Part shown: positions 1 through 8,722 of the stretch, piece by piece
Layout: each line of letters begins with the position of its first letter
Numbering within the stretch: position 1 is the stretch's first letter
Assembly: GCA_016875225.1 (NCBI GenBank)
Contig: VGRW01000017.1
Coordinates: forward strand, 1 to 56,484
Direction of reading: 5' to 3'
DNA length: 56,484 nucleotides
Source: Deltaproteobacteria bacterium
Lineage (GTDB): Bacteria; Myxococcota_A; UBA9160; SZUA-336
The notes under the pieces: generated by a model
The model's database searches: none
The model's input: the letters and a program-made list of their open reading frames with translations, nothing else
What the model was told of the DNA's origin: nothing
Program-made: the position numbers and the translations under genes

Positions 1-117
1 GGGGGATGGGCAACTGGCCAGCGAACCGACCGACAACACTGGGCTTGCTCTCGACTCCGCGGACTCGCGGGGACGCCGCCCGTGCGGAGCGCGTAGACTG
101 CGCCGAGGAGGATCTCC

Positions 118-1032
118 ATGGCATCCGCAGCGCTTCCGGCCGTGAGTCTTGCCGCCGTCCCGGGTCGCCGGCGCGCCACCCTCGAGCTCGCGCGCGAGAT
201 CGAGCGCCGGGGTTTCGCCGGCATCTACTGCCCGAGCTTCGGCGACGGACTCGGTCTGTGCGAGGCGCTCGCATTCGCGACCGAGCGCATCCCGTTCGGG
301 ACGACGATCGCGAACATCTATGTGCGCCATGCCACAGACTACGCGCAGACCGCCTCGCTGATTCACGAGCTTTCCGGCGGGCGGTTCCGCTTCGGCGTGG
401 GTGTCTCGCACGGGCCGGCGCTCGATCGGCTGGGCGTGAAGGCGGGCCCGCCGCTAGGAGACATCCGCGGATTCGTCGCCGCGCTGCGCGCGAACCCGCG
501 CCTGGGCGAGCAGCCCCCGATCGTGCTCGCGACGCTGCGCAAGCGGATGATCGCCCTGGCCGCCGAGATCGCGCAGGGAATGGTCTTCGCGAACGGCGCG
601 CGCTCGCACATGCGCGAGTCTCTCGGAACGCTGCCGCCCGCGCGGGCGAACGATCCGGACTTCTTCATCGGCAACATGATTCCGACCTGCATCTCCGACG
701 ACATCGCGGCCGCCGCGGCGACGAATCGAAAGACGCTGATCGGCTACGTCTCGATGCCGAACTACCGCAACTACTGGCGCGAAGCCGGCTATGTCGAGGA
801 GATGAACGCGATCGAGGCCGCGGTCACGGCCCGGGACTTCGAACGCGTGCCTTCGCTGATGACGGACGAGTGGCTCTCGGACGTCACGCTCTACGGCCCC
901 GCCTCGCGCGTGCGCGAGGGACTCGAGGCCTGGTACGACGCGGGAATCCGAACTCCGATCCTCGTGCCGTCGTCGGCCGCAGGAAACCAGATGAAGGCGT
1001 TCGAGGAGCTCTTCGCCTGTCTGGCGCGCTAG
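118..1032 (+). CDS. Luciferase-like (LLM) flavin-dependent oxidoreductase
   Basis: A 304-residue protein of the bacterial luciferase-like monooxygenase family, cytoplasmic enzymes with a TIM-barrel fold that use FMN or F420 to oxidise or reduce a small substrate. The N-terminal half shows the family pattern: an ARE-IERRGFAGIYCPSFGDG-like segment, ATERIPFGTTIANIY, then LSGGRFRFGVGVSHG (about residues 85-100). The C-terminal DEWLSDVTLYGPASRVREGLEAW segment, where a window filter/alpha-helix closes the barrel, is also typical. An AGGAGGA Shine-Dalgarno lies 5 bases before the ATG. The substrate cannot be told from sequence, and FMN versus F420 is unclear. It stands alone, convergent with the DUF1329 gene. 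Confidence 0.85.
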   Translation: MASAALPAVSLAAVPGRRRATLELAREIERRGFAGIYCPSFGDGLGLCEALAFATERIPFGTTIANIYVRHATDYAQTASLIHELSGGRFRFGVGVSHGPALDRLGVKAGPPLGDIRGFVAALRANPRLGEQPPIVLATLRKRMIALAAEIAQGMVFANGARSHMRESLGTLPPARANDPDFFIGNMIPTCISDDIAAAAATNRKTLIGYVSMPNYRNYWREAGYVEEMNAIEAAVTARDFERVPSLMTDEWLSDVTLYGPASRVREGLEAWYDAGIRTPILVPSSAAGNQMKAFEELFACLAR

Positions 1033-1059
1033 CGCGATACGACGCGGTCCCGGCCGGGC

Positions 1060-2490
1060 TCAGCGGCCTTTGCGCTGGATTCCCTGGATCGACAGGTAGT
1101 CGCGCGTGGCTTCGGCGTCGGGGGGGTCGCTGCGCAGCGCGAATGACTCGCGCAGCCAGCCGCCGCCCTGCCCCGCGACCGAGAAGCTCTGCGCGACCGG
1201 GAGCATCACGCCGAAGCCGGTTCCGCTTCCCTGCCACTTCGGATCGAGCAGGTCGTCGGCGCTGAACCGCCCGGTGAAGATTCCCACCTCGTACACGGCG
1301 CCGCGGCTCCGGCGCGAGATCCAGTACAGCGGCTGAAGCGTGAGCGCGTCGATCCAGACGCTGACCGCGCGGACCATCCCTTCGGGTTCCTTGCGCTCTC
1401 CAGCGAGCACCAGCGCGCGGCGCAGCTCCCAGCGGTCGGACGCCGGCGACAGACCGCTCGGGCCGTAGTTCCGCTCGGGATCGCTCGGATACCCGCGCTC
1501 GCTCCCGTTTGCGGGCGCGAGCACGTCGCGCACGCCTTCGAGCTTCCAGGTGTACGCGTTGGGGCGGATCACGAGCCCGACGAAGCCGGTCCGGATCGGC
1601 TCGGCCGCGCTCATCGCGGGATTTCCCACGTCGACCATCTGCTCGCTCACCGTCATGCCGACGTTTCCGACCGAGCGGCCGCGCGTGTAGCTCGGCAGGT
1701 AGACGCCTTCGACCTGTTGCGGCGGCGCGCGGCGCACCTTGCGCTGGCCCGGGAGGTAGACGAAGACGTCGTCGGTCGCCCGGTAGTCGCTCTCCGCGGC
1801 GGTCTTCTGGAACTGCCGCCAGGCCAGGCCGCGCGCGCTCTCGGGAGCCGAGAACGATCCGCCGGCCACGAAGCGCTCGCCGCGGGCGTCGTCGGCCGCG
1901 CCGGGTACACCGTGCAGTGGCATCAGGAAGAAGCTGCCATTGAAGCCGGTGATGCCGCGACCGCCGCCGGTGACCTCGGTGACGCGGAAATCGCCGCGAA
2001 ATCCCGAGCCCAGGTAGCGGTACCGGTAGTTCCACGCCCAGCGCAGACCCGCGTCGGCGGAGTCGTCCGCGATGCTCTCCGGTGCGAACGGAAGCCCGTT
2101 GCCGGAATAGCCGACGAGGTTCCCGTCGCGATCGAGCGAGGCCTTTCCCGCGTTCGCCGCGGTCGCCTCGGCGAAGAACGGGGGCACCGGATAGCGCCGG
2201 TAGCACGGACCGACCTCGAGCTTCATGCCCTCGAAGAAGAACGCGTCGCGGCGCTCCCAGACCTCGTCCGGCAGCCAGCCGCGCAGGCGCTCGACGGACC
2301 CGAAGTCGACGAGCTCGCCCGGCCGCCACGCGGGCGGAATCACGTCCTCGGCACCTGGGCCGGTCTCCGGCGCCTCCTGCACGGGCCGGGCAGCGCAGGC
2401 GCCCTCGGGCGGAACCTCGAAGCTGCTGGCCACCGGCGCGAACGCGAGCAGGACCACCAGGAACGCGACTGCGGCGCGGCTGCAGCTCAT
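1060..2490 (-). CDS. DUF1329 family exported protein
   Basis: A 476-residue exported protein. The chosen ATG gives a classic signal peptide (SRAAVAFLVVLLAFAPVASS, then FEVPPEG); the frame is open much further upstream but without secretion features. The mature part matches the DUF1329 pattern: 'GNGLPF', 'WNYRYRYLG', 'QKTAAESDYRATDDVFVYLPGQRKVRR', 'GRSVGNVG', and a late 'WIDALTLQPLYWISRR' block. DUF1329 proteins are periplasmic or outer-membrane-associated and share a fold with LolA/LolB-type lipid carriers. They are often encoded near steroid, hydrocarbon or RND-transport genes, but none is adjacent here. The molecular role is unknown. It is divergent from the small gene at 2554, with 63 bases between them. 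Confidence 0.85.
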   Translation of the reverse strand: MSCSRAAVAFLVVLLAFAPVASSFEVPPEGACAARPVQEAPETGPGAEDVIPPAWRPGELVDFGSVERLRGWLPDEVWERRDAFFFEGMKLEVGPCYRRYPVPPFFAEATAANAGKASLDRDGNLVGYSGNGLPFAPESIADDSADAGLRWAWNYRYRYLGSGFRGDFRVTEVTGGGRGITGFNGSFFLMPLHGVPGAADDARGERFVAGGSFSAPESARGLAWRQFQKTAAESDYRATDDVFVYLPGQRKVRRAPPQQVEGVYLPSYTRGRSVGNVGMTVSEQMVDVGNPAMSAAEPIRTGFVGLVIRPNAYTWKLEGVRDVLAPANGSERGYPSDPERNYGPSGLSPASDRWELRRALVLAGERKEPEGMVRAVSVWIDALTLQPLYWISRRSRGAVYEVGIFTGRFSADDLLDPKWQGSGTGFGVMLPVAQSFSVAGQGGGWLRESFALRSDPPDAEATRDYLSIQGIQRKGR

Positions 2491-2553
2491 CTTCGCGCAG
2501 GGTATCGGATCGACCGGCGATCTCACGCTACCCTGGGACGGGGAGAGACGCGC

Positions 2554-2790
2554 ATGCCTTCGAGCGAGATCGCGATCGCGTTCGAGACCGGCCAGCCGGT
2601 GCGCCTTCACGCGGGCGATGGCGAGGTGCTCGTCGCGCGAATCCTCTCCTACGACGCCGACGAGATCTGCTTCATGGTCGTCTCGTCCTCGCGGCCGGAG
2701 CGCTACGCGGTCTGTGACTCGACGGGGTTCCGGCGCCGCTGGCAAGAGATCGAACGCGCGGTGCTCGTCTCAGCTCGCAAGCAGCGCTAG
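2554..2790 (+). CDS. Small hypothetical protein (78 aa)
   Basis: A 78-residue soluble protein of unknown function. A GGGGAGAG Shine-Dalgarno lies 6 bases before the ATG. The sequence alternates short beta-like stretches (EIAIAFETG, PVRLHAGDGEVLVARILSY, EICFMVVSSS) before a basic C-terminal helix (FRRRWQEIERAVLVSARKQR). This resembles a small beta-barrel followed by a helix, but I recognise no family. Its last 21 bases overlap the end of the convergent phosphatase gene. Length, RBS and regular codon use favour a real gene. Confidence 0.6.
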   Translation: MPSSEIAIAFETGQPVRLHAGDGEVLVARILSYDADEICFMVVSSSRPERYAVCDSTGFRRRWQEIERAVLVSARKQR

Positions 2791-3537
2791 CGCCTCGGCG
2801 TGCAACAGGCCGTTCGTCGTGACCAGGCTGCCGCGGTAGATCGATCGCTCGCCGGCGAGCGTCGTCGCCTTCCCGCCGGCCTCCTCGATCAGGATCTGCA
2901 ACGCGGCGATGTCCCAGGGCGCGACCACCGGATCGACGGCGATCTCGCCGGATCCGGTGGCGACCAGGCAGTGCTGCCAGAAGTCGCCGAAGCCGCGCTG
3001 TCGGTGCGTCGCGTGCGCGAGGCGAAGCAGGCCGGGCGGCGTGCGGCCGCCTTCGTAGCCGCCGAGGCTGCCGTGGAAGAGCTGGGCGATCGCGAGCTCG
3101 CGAACGCCCGACACGCGCAGGCGCCGCCCGCCCTGCCAGGCGCCGCCGCCGCGCGAAGCGTGCCAACGGCTGGCCAGCGCCGGCGCGCTGACCAGGCCGG
3201 CCACGACCTCCGACTCGATCTCGATCGCGAGCAGCGTCGCGAAGACGGGAATTCCGCGCACGAAGTTCGCGGTGGCGTCGATCGGATCGATGATCAGGCG
3301 CGAGCTCGCCCGACCCGCCTGCTCGCCCTGCTCCTCGCCGAAGACGCCGAGCTCGGGCTGCCGCTCCGAGACGAGCTTTCGCGCGGCGGTCTCGATCTCG
3401 CGGTCCGCCTCCGTGACCAGGCTCCGGTCCGGCTTCTCGTCGACGCGCAGGTCGACGCGGCGGAACAGCCGCCGCGCGATCTCGTCGGAGCGATCGGCGA
3501 TCTCGGAGAGAAGCGGCAGCCAGTCGGCGGTCGTCAC
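2770..3537 (-). CDS. hisN: Inositol monophosphatase family, probable histidinol-phosphatase
   Basis: A 255-residue Mg-dependent, Li-sensitive sugar-phosphatase-fold enzyme. Metal-binding motifs are intact: GEEQG at 67-71 (the GEE motif), DPIDAT at 84-89 (DPxDGT-like with Ala for Gly), and PWDIAALQILIEEAGG near 207 (WD-A-G motif). The 'DFWQHCLVATGSGEIAVDPV' block is the version typical of HisN-type histidinol-phosphatases, which release phosphate from L-histidinol phosphate in histidine synthesis. Other family members act on inositol-1-phosphate or PAP, so the substrate is inferred. The start is GTG. No other his gene is nearby. Confidence 0.75.
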   Translation of the reverse strand: MTTADWLPLLSEIADRSDEIARRLFRRVDLRVDEKPDRSLVTEADREIETAARKLVSERQPELGVFGEEQGEQAGRASSRLIIDPIDATANFVRGIPVFATLLAIEIESEVVAGLVSAPALASRWHASRGGGAWQGGRRLRVSGVRELAIAQLFHGSLGGYEGGRTPPGLLRLAHATHRQRGFGDFWQHCLVATGSGEIAVDPVVAPWDIAALQILIEEAGGKATTLAGERSIYRGSLVTTNGLLHAEALALLAS

Positions 3538-3568
3538 GAGCCGCAGACTAGCAGACGAGCCGCGGCGC

Positions 3569-4108
3569 TCAGGCTGCGCCGGCTCCGCGCGCCCGGTCGA
3601 GCGCGCGATGGAGCTCTTCGAGCGCGCGCTCGGCGCTCGACGCAGGGCCGAGCGGCGCGGGGATCGCGGCCATCAGCAGGCTCGGTGACACGCGCAGCGA
3701 TCCGAGCGAGAGCTCGGTTCCCTCGAGCGCGACCCGCAGCCGCTCCGCGACCAGGTTCAGCGACGGCTCGTCGCAGCCGGGCAGAACGGCGGCGATCTGC
3801 GCCTCGCCGAGCCGGCCGATCTCGTCGCAGGCGCGCAGGCGGCGGCGAAGCCCCCGGCCCAGATCCGCGATCGCGCGCTCGAAGTCGGCCGCGCCAGCGC
3901 TCTCCCGAACGGCCTTGTCGCCCTCGAACTCGAAGATCACCAATGCCATCTCGCCGCGGTGCTGCTGCGCACGCGCGATGAACGCGCCGAGCAGAGTCTC
4001 GAAGGACGCACGCACCAGCAGCGGCGAGCCCGGCTCGCGTTCGAGCACAGCGGCAAGCGATCGGTGCAGGTCGTCGAAGGCTCCGCGGGTGTCGCTCTCC
4101 GACTCCAT
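3569..4108 (-). CDS. Degenerate GGDEF-like domain protein
   Basis: A 179-residue protein that looks like a stand-alone GGDEF fold without the active site. Recognisable pieces are [29 protein letters not shown] (the metal-binding beta strand and following helix of a diguanylate cyclase) and [22 protein letters not shown], where the GGDEF loop reads RLGEAQ. Catalysis of c-di-GMP synthesis is therefore unlikely; a c-di-GMP or GTP-binding or scaffolding role is possible but unproven. The ATG at 4108 starts just before the domain; the open frame extends upstream without similarity. It is divergent from transketolase, with 173 bases between them holding no promoter I can defend. Confidence 0.55.
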   Translation of the reverse strand: MESESDTRGAFDDLHRSLAAVLEREPGSPLLVRASFETLLGAFIARAQQHRGEMALVIFEFEGDKAVRESAGAADFERAIADLGRGLRRRLRACDEIGRLGEAQIAAVLPGCDEPSLNLVAERLRVALEGTELSLGSLRVSPSLLMAAIPAPLGPASSAERALEELHRALDRARGAGAA

Positions 4109-4281
4109 CGCGACGATTCGCTGCCAAGGCTTCACACCAGAGGCGATCGGACGCGCTGCGACGGGAATTGAGTCTCGCGCTTGCCGGAAACCCCGCAGAG
4201 GCGCTAAACCACACCGACGTGCGCGCGAGGTGCGGGAGCCCTGCGTGTCGCTGCCAGCCGCATCGTCAAGAGGAGAGCGCT

Positions 4282-6288
4282 TTGAGCCATCCCTCCACAC
4301 CTCTAGCGCCAGAGCCGTCGGCACAGGGCGTTGATCTCGCTGCGAAGACGGTGCGCGTGCTGACCGTCGACGCGGTGCGACAGGCCGGGATCGGCCACGT
4401 CGGACTGCCGCTCGGCTGCGCCGAGATCGGCGTACTGCTCTACTCCGAGATCCTGAAGCACGACCCCGCGCGGCCCGACTGGTTCGATCGCGATCGCTTC
4501 GTGCTCTCGGCGGGCCACGGCTCGATGCTCTTGTACTCGCTCCTGCACCTGTCGGGCTACGACCTGCCGATCGACGAGATCCGCAAGTTCCGGCAGCTGC
4601 ACTCGCGAACGCCCGGACACCCCGAGTACGGCGCGACGCCCGGCGTCGAGACCACGACCGGCCCGCTCGGGCAGGGGCTGGGCAACGCGGTCGGGATGGC
4701 GCTCGCGGAGCGGATCCTGGCCGCGCGCTTCGGCGCGGAGCTGGTCGACCACCGGACCTACGTGCTCGCCAGCGACGGCGATCTGATGGAGGGCGTCGCG
4801 CACGAGGCCAGCTCGCTCGCCGGGCACCTGGGCCTGGGCAAGCTGATCGTGCTCTACGACGACAACTCGATCACGATCGAAGGCCCGACGTCCCTCTCGT
4901 TCTCGGAGGACGTCGCGCGCCGCTACGAGTCGTACGGTTGGGAGGTGCAGCGCGCGGACGGGCACTCGCGCGACGCGGTCCGAGCCGCGCTGCTCCGCGC
5001 GCAGAAGGACGAAGAGAAGCCGCACCTGATCATCTGCCGCACGCACATCGGTCAGGGCTCGCCGGCGGTCGACAGCTCCGACGCGCACGGATCGTTCAAG
5101 GACGGCGAGGCCACCGAGCAGACCCGCGCGAATCTCGGCTGGACGCTCGGCCCGTTCGAGGTTCCAGAGCCTGCGCGCGAGGTGTTCCGGGCCAACGCTT
5201 CGCGCGGCGCCGCGCTGCGACGCGACTGGGAGGTGCGCCGCACGCGCGTGCTCGCGGATCCCGGTCTCGCGGTGCTCTGGCGCGCGATGGTCGAACGCGA
5301 GCTGCCGGCGGACCTGTCGCAGCGGCTGCCGCAGATGCGCGGCGAGAAGCCGATGGCCACGCGGCAGGCGTCGGGAAAGCTGATCAACGCGCTGGCGAAG
5401 TCCGTTCCGTCGCTGATCGGCGGCTCCGCGGACCTGGCCGGCTCGAACAACACCGCGATCGCCGGCGAGGCGTCGATCTCGCGCGGGAAGTTCGTCGGCA
5501 GGAATCTGCACTTCGGCGTGCGCGAGCACGCGATGGGGGCGCTCGCCAACGGTCTGGCCCTGCACGGCGGGATCCGCCCCTACACCGGGACGTTCCTGGT
5601 CTTCAGTGACTACATGCGGCCGGCGTTGCGCCTGGCGGCGCTGATGTCGCAGCCGGTCGTGTTCATCTTCTCGCACGACTCGATCTTCGTCGGCGAGGAC
5701 GGCCCCACGCATCAGCCCGTCGAGCAGATCGCGGCCCTGCGCGCGATTCCGAACCTCGAGGTGTGGCGGCCCGCGGATGCGCGCGAGACGGTCGCGGCCT
5801 GGCAAGCGGCGCTCGCCCGATCCCACGGGCCGACCGCGCTTCTGCTCTCGCGCCAGAACCTGCCGGTGCTCGATCAGGACGGCGTCGAGGCGCAGGCCGC
5901 GCGGGGCGGCTGGATCGCGCTTCGCGAGGCCGGCACGGCGCCGCCCGAGCTCGTGATCGCGGCGACCGGATCGGAGCTTTCGCCCGCGCTCGGCGCCGCG
6001 GCACGGCTCGCCGCAGAAGGACGGCGCGTGCGCGTGGTGTCGCTGCCGTGCCTGGAGCGGTTCGCCGAGCAGGACGAGGCGTATCGCGAGTCGGTGCTGC
6101 CGGCCGCGCCGCGCCGGGTTCTGGTCGAGGCCGGCGTGGCGCTCGGGCTCGGAAGCTGGCTGCGGCCCGGCGACGGCTTCGTCGGCATGACCGGATTCGG
6201 CGCGTCGGCGTCGTACCAAGCCCTGGCCCAGGAGTTCGGCTTCAGCGCCGAGAACGTCCATCGCGTGGCGAAGGGAATCCTCTCCTGA
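4282..6288 (+). CDS. tkt: Transketolase
   Basis: A 668-residue thiamine-diphosphate enzyme that moves two-carbon ketol units in the pentose phosphate or Calvin-type pathways. Motifs: [18 protein letters not shown] (about 78-95), [16 protein letters not shown], the ThDP fold beginning [19 protein letters not shown] (about 163) and closing [11 protein letters not shown], and the C-terminal [21 protein letters not shown] with the catalytic HQP. The TTG start is chosen because AGGAG sits 7 bases before it and it gives the family length; the frame continues upstream without similarity. It overlaps the start of the next gene by three or four bases (CTGA). Confidence 0.95.
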   Translation: MSHPSTPLAPEPSAQGVDLAAKTVRVLTVDAVRQAGIGHVGLPLGCAEIGVLLYSEILKHDPARPDWFDRDRFVLSAGHGSMLLYSLLHLSGYDLPIDEIRKFRQLHSRTPGHPEYGATPGVETTTGPLGQGLGNAVGMALAERILAARFGAELVDHRTYVLASDGDLMEGVAHEASSLAGHLGLGKLIVLYDDNSITIEGPTSLSFSEDVARRYESYGWEVQRADGHSRDAVRAALLRAQKDEEKPHLIICRTHIGQGSPAVDSSDAHGSFKDGEATEQTRANLGWTLGPFEVPEPAREVFRANASRGAALRRDWEVRRTRVLADPGLAVLWRAMVERELPADLSQRLPQMRGEKPMATRQASGKLINALAKSVPSLIGGSADLAGSNNTAIAGEASISRGKFVGRNLHFGVREHAMGALANGLALHGGIRPYTGTFLVFSDYMRPALRLAALMSQPVVFIFSHDSIFVGEDGPTHQPVEQIAALRAIPNLEVWRPADARETVAAWQAALARSHGPTALLLSRQNLPVLDQDGVEAQAARGGWIALREAGTAPPELVIAATGSELSPALGAAARLAAEGRRVRVVSLPCLERFAEQDEAYRESVLPAAPRRVLVEAGVALGLGSWLRPGDGFVGMTGFGASASYQALAQEFGFSAENVHRVAKGILS

Positions 6289-7553
6289 TCCCCCGGCCCG
6301 CCGCCTGGCGCAGCGCGTTCGGGGCGAGCGCGATCGTGCTGCTGTCGGGCTGCGCGACGTTCTCGCCCTCGCTCGACGGCGTCTACCGCGACGAGGACGT
6401 GATCACCCGGGAATCCGGACCCGAGCCCGTGACGCTGCTCGCGATCGGCGACATCGGCGAGCCCCACGGCCGCGACCCGCGCCTGCACGCGTCGATGGCG
6501 CGGCGGCTCGAGAGCTCGGCCGGGGCGCCGATCCTGGTGCTCGGCGACGTGTTCTACCGCCACGGCCTGCTCGGCTTCTGCCGCTCGGCGAGCGGTCGGG
6601 TCTCGAAGAAGGGCTGCGAGCGACCGGGGCCGGCCGACCGGCAGCTCGATGCGATCCTGGGTCCGTACGCGCGCAAGCTCGCGGGCCATCCCGTCGTCGC
6701 GCTGGCGGGAAATCACGACCACGTCGGAGATCCGCTCGCGACCGAGAACGCCTGCGCGAAGATCCCCCCGCTCGGAGATGGGTGGCGCTACGTCGCGCGC
6801 GGCTGCGAGCTCGACGACGCGAACCCGATCGCCGTGCTCGACGCAGGCTCCGTGATCGTCGTGCTCGCCGACTCGCAGGCGATGATCGTGGACGGCGAGT
6901 TCCGCGAGCGCGCAAGCGCTGCGCTCCACACGGAACTGGCAAGACTGCGGCAAGAGCGGCCGGAAGCGTGGCTCGCGCTCGCGCTTCACCACCCGCTGGA
7001 GAGCTACGGCCTGCACAACGGCGCGGAGCCAGGCGCCGCGTTCCACAAGGATTTCTCAGCGCTGCTCGGCGGGCTGCTGGCTCCGATCACGCTCCCGATC
7101 GAGTGGGCCACGGGCGGCGGCGGCCAGCAGCTCTACGGCTGGGGCAATCGCGGCTACCGGCGCGAGCTGTACCGCGCGCTCGAGGACGCGCCCGTCGACG
7201 TCGTGCTCGCCGGTCACGACCACAGCCTGCAGCTGATCGAGCTCGAGCACCCGGGCGCGCGCTGGCAGATCGTCTCCGGATCCGGCGCCAAGCACTCGCG
7301 CGTGAAGCGCTTCGGGCTCGACTTCCTGTGGATGAACCGGCTCGCGCGCGCGATCGGGCTTCGCGACCTCGGGCCCTCCGTCGCGCACCATCTGGCGTTC
7401 GCCGCCGGCGACGGCGACGACCGCGGGCGCGCGGGCTTCGGCTATGCGGTGCTGGTCGCCTCGAAGGAGCGGCTGCGCGTGGAGTTCTGGGACCTCGCAG
7501 TCGCTACACCGCTCGGCGTCGCCGAGCTCGGGCGTCCGAGCCCGGCGCGCTGA
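6285..7553 (+). CDS. Metallophosphoesterase lipoprotein (calcineurin-like)
   Basis: About 422 residues. The protein opens with a lipoprotein signal ([20 protein letters not shown], lipobox LLSGC), so it is probably anchored in the cell envelope. All five calcineurin-like phosphoesterase motifs are present: [18 protein letters not shown], a mid-region LHHP in [11 protein letters not shown], and a final [11 protein letters not shown], which together bind two metals. The 'HH-P-ES-G-HN' stretch suggests a purple-acid-phosphatase-like subclass. No ATG or TTG precedes the signal peptide. The best start is the CTG that overlaps the transketolase stop, with AAGGGA 8 bases before it; an internal GTG would remove the n-region. 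Translational coupling to transketolase is likely. Substrate unknown. Confidence 0.75.
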   Translation: MIPRPAAWRSAFGASAIVLLSGCATFSPSLDGVYRDEDVITRESGPEPVTLLAIGDIGEPHGRDPRLHASMARRLESSAGAPILVLGDVFYRHGLLGFCRSASGRVSKKGCERPGPADRQLDAILGPYARKLAGHPVVALAGNHDHVGDPLATENACAKIPPLGDGWRYVARGCELDDANPIAVLDAGSVIVVLADSQAMIVDGEFRERASAALHTELARLRQERPEAWLALALHHPLESYGLHNGAEPGAAFHKDFSALLGGLLAPITLPIEWATGGGGQQLYGWGNRGYRRELYRALEDAPVDVVLAGHDHSLQLIELEHPGARWQIVSGSGAKHSRVKRFGLDFLWMNRLARAIGLRDLGPSVAHHLAFAAGDGDDRGRAGFGYAVLVASKERLRVEFWDLAVATPLGVAELGRPSPAR

Positions 7554-7569
7554 GCCCGAGCGGTCGCAG

Positions 7570-7815
7570 CTAGGCGCGTCGCTCCAGCCGAGCGGAGTCG
7601 TCGTAGAGCTTGCGCACCGCCACCTGTCCGGGCTTGCCGACGGCCAGGCAGAGCTCGCAGAGCGTGCACTCGTCGAGGTTCTTCTCGATCACCTCGAGCG
7701 CGCCGCTGCTCGATACCTTGAAGATGTCGACCGGGCAGACCTCGGCGAGCTTGCGCGAGGCCGCCGAGTCGCTTGCGAGCTCGGGATCCACGTCGACCGC
7801 GATGAAGAGCGCCAT
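7570..7815 (-). CDS. Small single-cluster ferredoxin-like protein
   Basis: An 81-residue protein with one [4Fe-4S] ligand set: C50, C53 and C56 in CTLCELC, plus C27 in CPVD, an order reversed from classical ferredoxins. The C-x-P-V-D signature resembles FixX-type ferredoxins and the Fe-S insert of some RNA polymerase subunits. It is the last gene of an operon behind sucC and sucD: its GGGGAGG Shine-Dalgarno overlaps the sucD stop. Co-translation suggests that it serves the CoA-ligase reaction or a partner oxidoreductase, but that is inference. Confidence 0.7.
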   Translation of the reverse strand: MALFIAVDVDPELASDSAASRKLAEVCPVDIFKVSSSGALEVIEKNLDECTLCELCLAVGKPGQVAVRKLYDDSARLERRA

Positions 7816-7820
7816 CCGAC

Positions 7821-8720
7821 TCACCTCCCCAGCTGCTTCCAGACCAGCGCCGGGATGTCCTCGATGCGCTCCGCGACGGCGATTCCCGCCGCGCGCATGC
7901 GCTCGATCTTCTCCGCCGTGGTGTCGGCCTTGCCCTCGACGATCGTGCCGGCGTGGCCGAAGCGCATGCCGGGCATCGCGTCCATGAAGCGGCCGGCCAT
8001 GAACGCGACCACGGGCAGGCGAGAGCGGTGGTCGGTCACCCAGCGCGCGAGGTCCGCCTCCATCCGGCCGCCCGGCTCGGAGTAGATCGCGATAGCCTCG
8101 GTCTCGGGGTCGGCCTCGAAGAGCGGCATCAGCTCCGCGTAGCTCGAGCCGATGATCGCGTCGCCGCCGATCGAGACCGCCGTCGACTGGCCGAGGCCCG
8201 CGGCCGAGAGCGTGTTGCAGATCTCGGTGGTCATTCCGCCCGAGCGCGACATCACGCCGATGCGGCCCTTGGTGAAGGCCTTGCGCGCGTCGACCGCGCG
8301 CCCGCCGAGCCCGCCGATCTTCGCCTCGCCGGGCGAGAGCACGCCCAGGCAGTTCGGGCCGATGATCCGCGCGCCGCGAAGCTCGGCGAGCTCGACCATC
8401 TGCGCGACTTCGAAGCGCGGAATGTTCTCGGTCACGATCACGAGCAGTTTCACGCCCGCCTCGATCGCCTCGAACGCGGCGTCGCGCGCGAATGCCGGCG
8501 GGACCGAGATCACCGACGCGTCGACGCGCGTCTTCTTCGCGATCTGCTCGACCGTGTCGTAGACCGGAACTCCGTGCACGTCGCGACCGCCGCGCCCCGG
8601 AGTGACTCCGCCGACGATCCGGGTGCCGTAGTCGAGACACTCTCGGGTCATCGAGACCGCTTCGCGCCCCGTGATTCCCTGGATGATGCAGGTCGTGTCG
8701 GCGGTGATCAGGATCGACAC
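7821..8720 (-). CDS. sucD: Succinate-CoA ligase alpha subunit family (SucD-like)
   Basis: A 299-residue CoA-binding subunit of an ADP/GDP-forming acyl-CoA synthetase. It has the N-terminal Rossmann part with QGITG and GVTPGRGG, PNCLGVLSPGEAKIGG, the nucleotide loop MSRSGGMTTEI, and the phospho-histidine in FGHAG (about H256). Sequence around the His (MDAMPGMRFGHAGTI) departs from classical SucD (PKGKRMGHAG), so a related acid such as malate or itaconate may be the true substrate. The GTG start lies 2 bases after the sucC stop. Second gene of the sucC-sucD-ferredoxin operon. Confidence 0.8.
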   Translation of the reverse strand: MSILITADTTCIIQGITGREAVSMTRECLDYGTRIVGGVTPGRGGRDVHGVPVYDTVEQIAKKTRVDASVISVPPAFARDAAFEAIEAGVKLLVIVTENIPRFEVAQMVELAELRGARIIGPNCLGVLSPGEAKIGGLGGRAVDARKAFTKGRIGVMSRSGGMTTEICNTLSAAGLGQSTAVSIGGDAIIGSSYAELMPLFEADPETEAIAIYSEPGGRMEADLARWVTDHRSRLPVVAFMAGRFMDAMPGMRFGHAGTIVEGKADTTAEKIERMRAAGIAVAERIEDIPALVWKQLGR

Positions 8721-8722
8721 GC

